Origin: UBA7236 sp044227505
Lineage (GTDB): Bacteria; Bacteroidota; Bacteroidia; Chitinophagales; BACL12
Length of the DNA: 64,000 nt
Assembly (NCBI GenBank): GCA_044227505.1
Contig: JBGAWP010000009.1
Span: 1-64,000 of the forward strand
Direction of reading: 5' to 3'
The notes below the pieces were generated by a model. It was given only the letters and a program-made list of their open reading frames with translations, made no database searches and was not told where the DNA came from. How positions within the stretch are numbered: the stretch's first letter is position 1; each line of letters starts with the position of its first letter. Below are positions 42,550-51,410 of this stretch, one piece after another. A program made the position numbers and the translations under genes.

Positions 42550-42969
42550 ATGAGCGATAATATTATCAATACTACTAAAGCCCCCGAACCCGTTGGTTTA
42601 TACCCTCATGCACGTAAAGTTGGAAATTTATTGTTCCTTTCAGGAATAGGACCAAGGGAAGCCGGTACCAATAATATACCCGGACTTGAACTCGACAAAC
42701 AGGGAAATTTTTTAAAATTTGATTTTGAGAAGCAATGCCATTCAGTTTTTTCGAATGTTAGAACTGTATTAGAGGCTTCCGGCGCTAAATGGGAGGATAT
42801 TGTGGATGTGACCGTTTTTCTTACCGATATTAAAAGAGATTTTGCTACGTATAACAGGATCTATGCAGAATATTTCAAAGATAACCAGCCATGCAGAACT
42901 ACCGTTGGGATAAGTTCATTGCCTACGGCTATTGCCATTGAACTTAAATGCATTGCAGTTATCTCCTGA
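42550..42969 (+). CDS. RidA-family protein, 2-aminomuconate deaminase-like
   Basis: 139 residues, single RidA/YjgF domain. The conserved Arg sits in QPCRTTVGISSLP and the final strand is AIAIELKCIAVIS. The N-terminal GLYPHARKVGNLLFLSGIGP and the insert REAGTNNIPGLELDKQGN are unlike housekeeping RidA and resemble bacterial 2-aminomuconate deaminases, which release ammonia from 2-aminomuconate in the kynurenine and 2-aminophenol pathways. With the aldehyde dehydrogenase at 37266 this gives two consecutive steps. The rest of the pathway is not in the window. A general enamine/imine deaminase is the alternative. Confidence 0.8.
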   Translation: MSDNIINTTKAPEPVGLYPHARKVGNLLFLSGIGPREAGTNNIPGLELDKQGNFLKFDFEKQCHSVFSNVRTVLEASGAKWEDIVDVTVFLTDIKRDFATYNRIYAEYFKDNQPCRTTVGISSLPTAIAIELKCIAVIS

Positions 42970-43052
42970 TACTGCATCGCTCAATTTGCTAAAGTTTGGT
43001 TAAGATGGATGTAAATATCTGAGCTTTTCTGTCTTTTCCCTTTTGAAATCCG

Positions 43053-43060
43053 TACCTTTG
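43053..43060 (+). promoter_or_regulatory. -7 box of uvrA
   Basis: TACCTTTG, 24 bp before the GTG at 43085. It follows the in-frame TTG at 43043, which rules that codon out as start. Confidence 0.4.
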
Positions 43061-43084
43061 CACCAAATTTCAGGTGCCTTCAGC

Positions 43085-45979
43085 GTGAAAAACGGAAAAA
43101 AAGATACTATACCAACAAAAGATTTTTTACCTGCCATCAGTGAAAAAAATATTCCCTATTTAGAAGTGGTGGGTGCAAGAGTACACAATCTTAAAAATAT
43201 TAATGTATCAATACCGCGCAATAGTTTAGTGGTTATAACAGGAGTAAGTGGTAGTGGAAAAAGTTCCCTTGCATTTGATACTATTTATGCAGAAGGTCAA
43301 CGCAGATACATGGAAAGTTTTTCTGCCTATGCCCGTCAGTTTTTTGGAGCTATAGAGCGGCCGGATGTAGATAATATTACTGGGTTATCACCGGTGATTT
43401 CCATCGAACAAAAAACTACAAATAAAAATCCGCGGTCTACCGTGGGAACAATTACAGAAATATACGATTTTTTAAGATTATTATATGCTAGGGCATCTGA
43501 TGCATACAGTTATGTTACTGGGGATAAAATGGTGCGTTTTACAGAGGAGCAAATTGTAGAAAGTATCATTAAAAAATTTAACGGTAAACGAATTGTTTTA
43601 CTGGCTCCATTAGTGAGAGGAAGGAAGGGGCATTATCGCGAATTGTTTGAACAAATTCGCAAGCAGGGATATTTAAAGGTTCGCATTGATGGTGAAATTA
43701 AAGACCTGTTACCAAAAATGCAGGTTGACAGATATAAAATACACGACATTGAAATTGTGATCGACAGGTTTAAAGTTGATGAGGATGATCATATCAGGAT
43801 AAAACAAAGTGTTTCACAAGCACTTAAATCGGGTAAAAGTTTTATAATGGTTATGAATTCCGACACAAATGAAATATTTAATTATTCCAAAAAATTAATG
43901 TGTCTTGTTTCCGGTATCAGTTATGAAGAACCATCTCCAAATGCCTTTTCCTTTAATTCTCCTTATGGTGCATGTACTAAATGTAAAGGGCTTGGTGTTG
44001 TTTATGAAGTGAGTTTGGAAACACTTATTCCTGATGCAACAAAAACAATTAACAATGGAGGAATTGTTGCGCTCGGGGAATTCAGGGAAAATATCCTGTT
44101 CAAACAAATAAAATCAATCGCTTCAAAATATAAATTTTCATTATCTACGCCACTAAAAGATATACCGAAAAAAGGCTTAAATGCTATATTATTTGGGAGT
44201 GAAGGAGATGCTGAATTGCCGGATGATGATACAATTTTTTTAGGTGATGCCGACAGATGGTATACTCTTGAGTTTGGCGGACTTACAAAATTAATAAAAA
44301 GGTGTTTTTCAGATTCCATCTCTGAAAACATGCGCAGATGGGCTGAGGACTTTATGGTGAAGGCAACTTGCGATGAATGTAATGGAACCAGGCTTAAAAA
44401 GGAAGCGCTTTATTTTAAAGTGGATGGAAAAAATATTTCCGAATTATCACAAATGGACATTAAAGATCTGCATGTATGGTTCGATAATGTGGAATCAGGG
44501 ATGTCGGCAAAACAAAAAATAATTGCAAAAGACCTTTTAAAGGAAATACGTTCGAGAATCGGATTTATAAAAAATGTGGGATTAGATTATTTATCACTCG
44601 ACAGGCCAACAAGAACATTAAGTGGTGGTGAATCACAACGCATTCGTCTTGCTACTCAAATAGGTTCACAATTAGTTGGTATCACTTATATTTTAGATGA
44701 GCCTTCCATCGGTTTGCATCAAAGGGATAATAATAAATTAATAGAGGCATTAAAGGAATTGCGCGATAGTGGAAATACCGTTTTGGTTGTTGAACACGAC
44801 AAGGATATGATGATGCACGCTGATTATGTACTTGATCTCGGTCCGGGTGCCGGAATTCACGGTGGAAAATTAGTGGGTGAAGGAACTCCGGAAGATTTTG
44901 CGAAAGCTGATACAGTAACTGCAGAATATTTACGGGGAGAAAGAAAAATTGAATATCTAAAAGTCAGAAGAAAGGGAAATGGAAAGGAAATTAGTTTACA
45001 AGGCGCAGTTGGTCATAATTTGAAAAATGTAAACGTAAAATTTCCATTGGGAACTTTAATTTGTGTAACCGGAGTAAGTGGTAGCGGAAAATCCAGTTTG
45101 ATAAATGCCACTTTATTTCCCATCATGCAACAACATTATTATAATTCTCTTAAAAAACCACTTGCCTATCACAAGATAGAAGGGTTGAAGCATATTGATA
45201 AAGTTATTGAAATTGATCAATCTCCGATAGGAAGAACACCGAGGTCAAATCCTGTTACCTATATTGATATTTTTTCGGAAATAAGGAATTTATATGCTTT
45301 AGTGCCGGAAGCAAAAATTCGTGGATATAAAGCCGGCAGATTTTCATTTAATGTGAAGGGTGGAAGATGTGACGTTTGTGAAGGCGGTGGAATGAAAGTA
45401 ATTGAAATGAATTTTTTACCTGATGTTTATGTGGAGTGCGAAAAATGCAGAGGAAAAAGATATAATAGAGAAACGCTCGAGATCTATTTTAAAGGAAAGA
45501 ATATTGCAGATGTATTGGATATGACAGTAGACCATGCCGTGGAATTTTTCGAAAATCATCCGCGCATTTTTAAGAAAATTAAAACTTTGCAGGAAGTGGG
45601 TCTTGGATATATTAAATTGGGACAATCATCAACAACATTGAGTGGGGGCGAAGCTCAACGTGTGAAACTTGCAGAGGAATTATCCAGAAAAGATACAGGC
45701 AATACCTTTTATATTTTAGATGAACCAACAACGGGATTACACTTTGAAGATATCAGAGTGTTGATGAATGTAATAAATGATCTCGTAAATAAAGGAAACA
45801 CGGTTTTAATAATTGAACATAATCTTGATGTTGTAAAATTGGCAGACCATATTATTGACCTTGGCCCGGAAGGAGGGCATGGAGGTGGAATGATCATAGC
45901 AGAGGGAACTCCCGAAGAGATTGTAAAGGTGAAGGACAGTTATACGGGTAAATTCCTCAAAACGGAGTTAAAATTATAA
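43085..45979 (+). CDS. uvrA: Excinuclease ABC subunit A
   Basis: 964 residues from GTG 43085, normal UvrA length is about 940. Two ABC ATPase halves: Walker A GVSGSGKSS in each half, signatures LSGGESQRIRLA and LSGGEAQRVKLA, Walker B ILDEPSIGLH and ILDEPTTGLH. Zinc Cys pairs are visible (CTKCKGLG, CDECNGTR, CDVCEGGG, CEKCRGKR). It scans DNA for bulky damage and loads UvrB. The last six bases overlap the end of the convergent wzc gene. No uvrB or uvrC nearby. Probably monocistronic. Confidence 0.97.
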   Translation: MKNGKKDTIPTKDFLPAISEKNIPYLEVVGARVHNLKNINVSIPRNSLVVITGVSGSGKSSLAFDTIYAEGQRRYMESFSAYARQFFGAIERPDVDNITGLSPVISIEQKTTNKNPRSTVGTITEIYDFLRLLYARASDAYSYVTGDKMVRFTEEQIVESIIKKFNGKRIVLLAPLVRGRKGHYRELFEQIRKQGYLKVRIDGEIKDLLPKMQVDRYKIHDIEIVIDRFKVDEDDHIRIKQSVSQALKSGKSFIMVMNSDTNEIFNYSKKLMCLVSGISYEEPSPNAFSFNSPYGACTKCKGLGVVYEVSLETLIPDATKTINNGGIVALGEFRENILFKQIKSIASKYKFSLSTPLKDIPKKGLNAILFGSEGDAELPDDDTIFLGDADRWYTLEFGGLTKLIKRCFSDSISENMRRWAEDFMVKATCDECNGTRLKKEALYFKVDGKNISELSQMDIKDLHVWFDNVESGMSAKQKIIAKDLLKEIRSRIGFIKNVGLDYLSLDRPTRTLSGGESQRIRLATQIGSQLVGITYILDEPSIGLHQRDNNKLIEALKELRDSGNTVLVVEHDKDMMMHADYVLDLGPGAGIHGGKLVGEGTPEDFAKADTVTAEYLRGERKIEYLKVRRKGNGKEISLQGAVGHNLKNVNVKFPLGTLICVTGVSGSGKSSLINATLFPIMQQHYYNSLKKPLAYHKIEGLKHIDKVIEIDQSPIGRTPRSNPVTYIDIFSEIRNLYALVPEAKIRGYKAGRFSFNVKGGRCDVCEGGGMKVIEMNFLPDVYVECEKCRGKRYNRETLEIYFKGKNIADVLDMTVDHAVEFFENHPRIFKKIKTLQEVGLGYIKLGQSSTTLSGGEAQRVKLAEELSRKDTGNTFYILDEPTTGLHFEDIRVLMNVINDLVNKGNTVLIIEHNLDVVKLADHIIDLGPEGGHGGGMIIAEGTPEEIVKVKDSYTGKFLKTELKL

Positions 45980-48391
45980 CTTGGTTTTTTTCGTGGATTT
46001 AAAAAATCTTTTCCATAATGGCTGATGTGAATCTTCATCAGTATAATAATCATGATAAGAAGAATCACCATAACCATATCCATAACCATATCCATATCCA
46101 TATTCAGTTCCACTTGCATTTGCATCATTAACTACGATGCATAAATTTGTCAACTTGTTATGGTAATATAATCTGTTAATATTGCCAATGAAATTAATTT
46201 TTGAATAATTGGCTCTAACAATATAAATAGAAAGATCAACCTTCGACATAAGTGGTAATGCATCGGAAACTATTCCAACTGGAGGGCCGTCAATGATTAT
46301 ATAATCGTAATTTGCTTTTAGATAATCCAAAAGGATTTCTGTTTCTTTACTGATCAATAATTCAGCCGGGTTAGGTGGTACAGGCCCTGCGGTTAATACA
46401 TCACATCCGCATTCTGCTGAAAATTGAATACATTCTTCAGCTTTGTATTGGCGAATTAATACTGTGCTTCCACCTTTGTCATTTTTTAAACCCAATGCTT
46501 TATGAATTTTCGGTTTACGCAAATCAAAATCTACCAATATCACCTTTTTCCCAATGGCACTAATAACATTGGAAAGATTTAAAGCCATAAAAGTTTTTCC
46601 TTCACCACTCACAGTAGAGGTAATGGAAATTAATTGACCTTCTGTTTTATTATTGGTTAAAAAATATTGAATATTACTTCTGATGGTTCGGAAGGCTTCC
46701 GCAATATGTGACTTAGGGTTTTTGATCACAACAATTTGGGCAAGGTCTGAACGCCCTTTTAAAAACTGGGGTAATACACCAAGCAGTGGAATATTTGTTG
46801 CCTTTTCAACATCAGGTACTCCAATAATGGTATGATGTGAAACAAATTTTACATAAACATGGGCAAAGCTTAACCCAATACCTATCAATAAACAAATACC
46901 CCAAATTTGTGGTTTAACTGGGGCTACTAAGCCTCCTTTTTTACCTGCATCGAGTATAATATAATCACTGCTCATTCCTGCCAGTGTAATTTCATATTCT
47001 GATTGTTTTTCCAATAATAATAAATAATATTTTTCCTTAAGATCATTCAAACGAGTTAATCGAGCGTATTCAGATTGAATTTCAGGAAGTTGTAAAAACT
47101 CATTTTCATATTTTCGTTCTTCCTCGCTGAGATACTTTTTGCGCACATTCAATTTTTCTTCTGCATTGGAGATGGCTTCTCTGAAATTTAATTTTACCTG
47201 ATCTATTTGTTTATTAAGAGAAGCTAATCTGGGGTCACTGGCCGGCACGCTCAAACCAAGATCCTCTCTTTCCTTTTCCAGAGTTAACAAGGAATTTAAA
47301 TAGGGCGAGAAATCATTAAACTTAAAGTCGCCAAAATAATTGGCTAAAGCCGCAATATCATTGTTTTTATTATTTGTAAATTCTTTTAACCACTGTAAAC
47401 TTTTTTCTTCGAGCATTACCTCAAATTTTGACTGGTCAATGCCACTTAGCTTTTGGACAACATTGGTTTCTGACAATTCGGGGTTGATGATAAGATTTTC
47501 TTTTTTGAAATCTTTTAAAATTGTTTCCTGGTCATAAAGTTCTTTTTCAAGTGAATCTATCTGGTCTTGAATAAAGGAGATAATCAATTTTGCGCCATTT
47601 GCTTTCCTATCGAGACTCAAATCCACTATTTCACTTGCAATAGTATTTACAACATCCATCGATTTTGTGCTGTTCTTGTCGCGATAATTAATGATTATTT
47701 TTCCTCCATATAAATTGTCAACATCGATATCGATCTTATTTTCAATTTCTTCAGCGATCAAATTAATATCATTTATTATAAAATAAAAGTGTTTAGATTG
47801 ATCAGATTTGTCTGCTTTAAGTAAATGCGCATTGATATTGAATGCAGGAGTGTTGTAACTTTTATCGAATTCATAATCAAATTTTAACTCCTCTCCATTA
47901 TATTTATATAAAATGCTATAATTTTTTTCATTTTTAATTTGAAATTCGATCTTTGACCCTATTATAGTTGAATCTATTATTTCTATAGCAACTTTAAATG
48001 GTGATGCTTTGTAGATCTCTCCTGATTTAACACGTTCGCTTAGATAATAGGAAATATTTAAAGGTAGTTTTTTAAGTGCCTGAAGTTTGTACCCTTTTGA
48101 ATTTAAAACGGTCATTTCTTCATTTAATCGATCTGCATTTGGAGATGATACTAAAATTCCCAGATCAATTGAATTATCCTTTGACCTGTCTTTAAATTGA
48201 ACATCAGCTTGTGACTCATAAACCGGTGTAGCATATCTCATATATAAGAATGCAAAAAGGAGAACTATTAAAAAATAGATAACTATCCACCATCTGGTGA
48301 TCCAGGCAACTGTTAAGAATAATTTCCAATCAAACGAATGATCTTCAGGTTGCGCTGATGTTGTTGATATAGGGAATTCGTTGTTTGACAT
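45974..48391 (-). CDS. wzc: Polysaccharide co-polymerase/tyrosine autokinase (Wzc family)
   Basis: 805 residues. A Wzz domain begins at a membrane helix (34-50), a periplasmic coiled-coil region follows (about 265-465), then helix two (about 495-513) and a cytoplasmic BY-kinase domain: Walker A SGEGKT (595-600), A' VILVDFDLRKP (617-627), Walker B YIIIDGP (697-703). The C-terminal tail is Tyr-rich, with six alternating Tyr-Gly pairs from 764 and Tyr779, 782, 783, the phosphorylation cluster of Wzc. It governs chain length and export with Wza. Last gene of the large operon. Confidence 0.93.
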   Translation of the reverse strand: MSNNEFPISTTSAQPEDHSFDWKLFLTVAWITRWWIVIYFLIVLLFAFLYMRYATPVYESQADVQFKDRSKDNSIDLGILVSSPNADRLNEEMTVLNSKGYKLQALKKLPLNISYYLSERVKSGEIYKASPFKVAIEIIDSTIIGSKIEFQIKNEKNYSILYKYNGEELKFDYEFDKSYNTPAFNINAHLLKADKSDQSKHFYFIINDINLIAEEIENKIDIDVDNLYGGKIIINYRDKNSTKSMDVVNTIASEIVDLSLDRKANGAKLIISFIQDQIDSLEKELYDQETILKDFKKENLIINPELSETNVVQKLSGIDQSKFEVMLEEKSLQWLKEFTNNKNNDIAALANYFGDFKFNDFSPYLNSLLTLEKEREDLGLSVPASDPRLASLNKQIDQVKLNFREAISNAEEKLNVRKKYLSEEERKYENEFLQLPEIQSEYARLTRLNDLKEKYYLLLLEKQSEYEITLAGMSSDYIILDAGKKGGLVAPVKPQIWGICLLIGIGLSFAHVYVKFVSHHTIIGVPDVEKATNIPLLGVLPQFLKGRSDLAQIVVIKNPKSHIAEAFRTIRSNIQYFLTNNKTEGQLISITSTVSGEGKTFMALNLSNVISAIGKKVILVDFDLRKPKIHKALGLKNDKGGSTVLIRQYKAEECIQFSAECGCDVLTAGPVPPNPAELLISKETEILLDYLKANYDYIIIDGPPVGIVSDALPLMSKVDLSIYIVRANYSKINFIGNINRLYYHNKLTNLCIVVNDANASGTEYGYGYGYGYGYGDSSYHDYYTDEDSHQPLWKRFFKSTKKTKL
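46067..46102 (-). repeat. Short in-frame repeat coding the Wzc Tyr-Gly tail
   Basis: CCATAT/CCATAA-type hexamers on the plus strand encode (Tyr-Gly)x6. Slippage by whole hexamers would keep the frame and change the number of phosphorylatable tyrosines. Confidence 0.7.
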
Positions 48392-48400
48392 GAATTTTCT

Positions 48401-49213
48401 TTATTTGTTCAAATTTGCAAAAAATGCATAAATAACAACGATGCTTGATACTGTTGTTATGATTGGAGAAACTTCGCGGAAAAAATGTGCATTTATTCCC
48501 GGTTCGATATAAATGATATCGTTTGGTTTAACATAAGATTTTGCCTTTTTAATATCTTCAATACCGGAGAGATCAATTTCCTCCGTTAATGATTCTCCGT
48601 TTACAGTGCGAATGATTTTCACTTTGGATGAACGGGCATTTTCCGGCACCCCGCCTGCCTGACCTATCGCATCTAAAACGGTAATATCAGGGCGCGTAAG
48701 ATTTAATTGTTTTGCATCAACTCCACCCCGGTAAACTGTGATAAATTTATTTGTGATCACTATATTAACAAAGGGATCTATATAATGTTTACTGTATAAC
48801 TCCGATAACTTGGTTTCCGCTTCTTGCTCTGTCAGATCCTTAAGTATTACCTGACCAATTATTGGAAGATTTGCTTCTCCGTTTTTGTCTATCGTGTACG
48901 GCATGGAATTTCTTATCACCTGAGGATTTGATGAATTCATTTCTGAAGTGATCTGTGATTCAATCAGAATATATCCTTTTTTAGGATAAATATATAATTC
49001 GATAATATCTCCTTGTATCAGAGTAAAATCCTGTGGAATACTATCTAAGAAAGTTTGACTTTGAAAATCGTTTTTTGTATCCAAAATTCGGTTTGGGTGC
49101 ATGATTCCACATGCGGATACTAAAGTAAAACAGCAAAAAAGCATTAATAGGTTTTTAATTGTTTTATAACCTATAAAATGAGAGTTGTAATTTTCGGGAC
49201 TAAATTTGTTCAT
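48401..49213 (-). CDS. wza: Polysaccharide export outer-membrane lipoprotein (Wza family)
   Basis: 270 residues. The lipobox is LVSAC (Cys35 from the start used; the shorter in-frame alternative is not obvious), followed by a poly_export domain (about 55-160: FTLIQGDIIELYIYP, ANLPIIGQVILKDLTEQEAE) and an SLBB domain (about 155-235: AIGQAGGVPENARSSKV). A C-terminal helix (about 250-268) fits membrane insertion. It forms the outer-membrane pore through which Wzc-controlled polysaccharide leaves. The stop is 9 bp from wzc. Shorter than enterobacterial Wza (379), as is usual in Bacteroidota. It has its own -7 box at 49249-49242. Confidence 0.92.
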   Translation of the reverse strand: MNKFSPENYNSHFIGYKTIKNLLMLFCCFTLVSACGIMHPNRILDTKNDFQSQTFLDSIPQDFTLIQGDIIELYIYPKKGYILIESQITSEMNSSNPQVIRNSMPYTIDKNGEANLPIIGQVILKDLTEQEAETKLSELYSKHYIDPFVNIVITNKFITVYRGGVDAKQLNLTRPDITVLDAIGQAGGVPENARSSKVKIIRTVNGESLTEEIDLSGIEDIKKAKSYVKPNDIIYIEPGINAHFFREVSPIITTVSSIVVIYAFFANLNK

Positions 49214-49241
49214 TTTGAATATGTATATGGATTTAGGTCAG

Positions 49242-49249
49242 CAAATATA
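49242..49249 (-). promoter_or_regulatory. -7 box upstream of wza
   Basis: TATATTTG on the minus strand, 28 bp before the wza ATG, inside the 79-bp gap after the dehydratase gene. It could give the export pair an internal promoter. Confidence 0.4.
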
Positions 49250-49292
49250 GACTTTTGTGTTTTAGAAAACTATGCAGGAGGATCTGGATGGG

Positions 49293-51236
49293 TCAGGTAA
49301 TGTGAACTGCAGAATTTTCATTTTGTTTATCCAGTGTTTCAAAGGTTGAATTTTGACTTATATATTCTGGGATCAGGTCCTTAACAATTGCAACTGCTCG
49401 CTCGCCGTTATTTTTCTGCAATGCTAACCAAAGTTGCTCAATACAATTGTTTACGTGCATAGTGTCCTGATAGCCTGTAAGTGCAATTTTTATTTTATTA
49501 TGGTGTGTAGGTAAAGTGTTTTCATTATTGTTTAAAAGTTCTTCATGTAATTTTTCTCCCGGGCGCAGGCCAGTAAACACAAAATGAATATCCTTATCAG
49601 GTTGTAACCCACTTAATTGAACCATTTTAGTAGCAAGATCTAAAATTTTGACCGGCGAACCCATGTCGAAAATATAGATCTCACTCGTTTTACCCATTGT
49701 AGCGGCTTCTAATACAAGTTTACAAGCTTCAGAAATCGTCATAAAATATCTTGTTACCTCAGGGTGAGTAATGGTTAACGGTCCACCTGATTCAATCTGT
49801 TTGCGAAAATAATTTACAACGGATCCATTTGAACCTAAAACATTTCCGAAACGGGTTGTTATAAATAAAGTACTGCAATTCGGATCCTTCGATTTTTCTT
49901 GAACATAAATTTCAGCTGCTCTTTTGCTGGCGCCCATTACATTTGTTGGATTCACTGCTTTATCAGTGGAGATCATAATAAATTTTTCAACTTGGTATTC
50001 TACAGCCAGATCGATCAAATATTTGGTGCCAAAAACATTAACATGAATTGCTTCCAATGGATTTAATTCCATAAGTGGAACATGTTTATAGGCCGCTGCG
50101 TGAAATACAATATTTGGTAAATGCTGATGGAATATCTGTGTGATTCTACGATTATTCGTTATATCGCAAACTATAAATTCCACCTCAATGCCGGGCAACT
50201 GCTTGAGTCGGAAATACAATTCCATTTGCAAATCAAACAAAGCAGATTCTGCCTGATCAATTAAAATAAGTTTTTTCGGTGCATAGGCGATCAGCTGTTT
50301 TACTATTTCACTTCCAATTGAGCCTGCAGCTCCGGTAATTAATATACTTTTTTGAGAGATATGTATTTTAATATTTTCATTCTCTATCTGAATTTGTTCC
50401 CTTCCAAGAAGGTCTTCAATTTTAATTGTTCGAAGCTGACGAAGGCTGAGTGTTCCTTTTATCCAATCCTCAACTGGTGGAACATATTTTACGTGAATTT
50501 GATATAGTAGACAAGTATCAACGATCTCGTTTTTTTTATTGTTTTCAAGATCGTGTATGCCAATGATCAACTCTCTTACAGAATATTTTTGTATAAGTTC
50601 CTGTAATTTAGTTGGAGAATAAATTTTAACACCTTCAATTGTTTTGTTGATCTTCGTAATATTATCATCAAGAAACCCAATAATTTGATAATTTTTGCTA
50701 TTATCGTTGCGCAAGGCATTTAAAACACTAACACCTCTGCGACCTGCACCATAAATGATCACTGATATTGGGGATACATTATGTTTTGTTGATTGATAAA
50801 ACAACACTTTTATAACATACCTGCTGAAAGCAAGTAAGGAAATATTTAATACTACGTGTATGATCGCGATAGAAGCTGGTAAGATCAGAAATCCCCCTTC
50901 TATGTTTCTGTTGATAAGAGAAATTGAAATGCAGATAATTGTAGCAGTAATGCCTGCTTTAATAAGTCGTTTTGCATCGGCAATTCCACTATGTCGTATT
51001 ATTCCATCAAAAGATTTAAAAATTAAAAAACATATTGCAAAGATCGCAGTGGTTGCAAGTGTGTTGTTTACAAAGTCGGAAAATGAAATTAATTCAATAT
51101 TGAAATTAAATCGAAGAATGTATGCCAGACCGTAGGTAAAAATGGTTATAACTATATCAAACCCCAATACTATCCACTTGGATAAAATATGGGTCCCGAA
51201 TTTTCTATTGATATAATTTTTTAAATTGTCAGCCAT
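49293..51236 (-). CDS. Membrane UDP-GlcNAc 4,6-dehydratase (PglF/CapD/FlaA1-like)
   Basis: 647 residues from ATG 51236; a TTG at 51254 extends the frame but is unlikely. Four membrane helices come first (about 20-140), then a first Rossmann domain (GAGRRGVSVL, about 163-172), then the SDR dehydratase domain with ITGAAGSIGSEIV (about 300-312), STDKAVNPTNV (about 423-433) and MGASK, where Met replaces the usual catalytic Tyr as in PglF. The expected product is UDP-4-keto-6-deoxy-GlcNAc. It is followed in transcription by wza, and preceded by the aminotransferase, acetyltransferase and sugar-transferase genes of the same pathway. Confidence 0.9.
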   Translation of the reverse strand: MADNLKNYINRKFGTHILSKWIVLGFDIVITIFTYGLAYILRFNFNIELISFSDFVNNTLATTAIFAICFLIFKSFDGIIRHSGIADAKRLIKAGITATIICISISLINRNIEGGFLILPASIAIIHVVLNISLLAFSRYVIKVLFYQSTKHNVSPISVIIYGAGRRGVSVLNALRNDNSKNYQIIGFLDDNITKINKTIEGVKIYSPTKLQELIQKYSVRELIIGIHDLENNKKNEIVDTCLLYQIHVKYVPPVEDWIKGTLSLRQLRTIKIEDLLGREQIQIENENIKIHISQKSILITGAAGSIGSEIVKQLIAYAPKKLILIDQAESALFDLQMELYFRLKQLPGIEVEFIVCDITNNRRITQIFHQHLPNIVFHAAAYKHVPLMELNPLEAIHVNVFGTKYLIDLAVEYQVEKFIMISTDKAVNPTNVMGASKRAAEIYVQEKSKDPNCSTLFITTRFGNVLGSNGSVVNYFRKQIESGGPLTITHPEVTRYFMTISEACKLVLEAATMGKTSEIYIFDMGSPVKILDLATKMVQLSGLQPDKDIHFVFTGLRPGEKLHEELLNNNENTLPTHHNKIKIALTGYQDTMHVNNCIEQLWLALQKNNGERAVAIVKDLIPEYISQNSTFETLDKQNENSAVHIT

Positions 51237-51350
51237 AAAACACACCCGAATCAATTTTGTTATATTTTGATCCTGTTTTTTATCCCAAACTAAAGCCTTC
51301 GCAAAACCATAGCAGGAGCATTTTTAAATAAGAAAAACAGGGGGTATTAA

Positions 51351-51358
51351 CAAAGTTA
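51351..51358 (-). promoter_or_regulatory. Possible internal promoter box before the dehydratase gene
   Basis: TAACTTTG on the minus strand in the 174-bp gap between aminotransferase and dehydratase genes. It would give a leader of about 110 bases. No -33 element seen. Confidence 0.25.
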
Positions 51359-51410
51359 CGTGAAAAGTGCTGTTTTTAAAAGGGAATTGGAGAGATTTCC
51401 GGTTTGGAAA

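Noticed and set aside
43043..43084. TTG start for uvrA at 43043
   Set aside because: The TACCTTTG promoter box (43053-43060) lies inside this stretch, so transcription starts after it.
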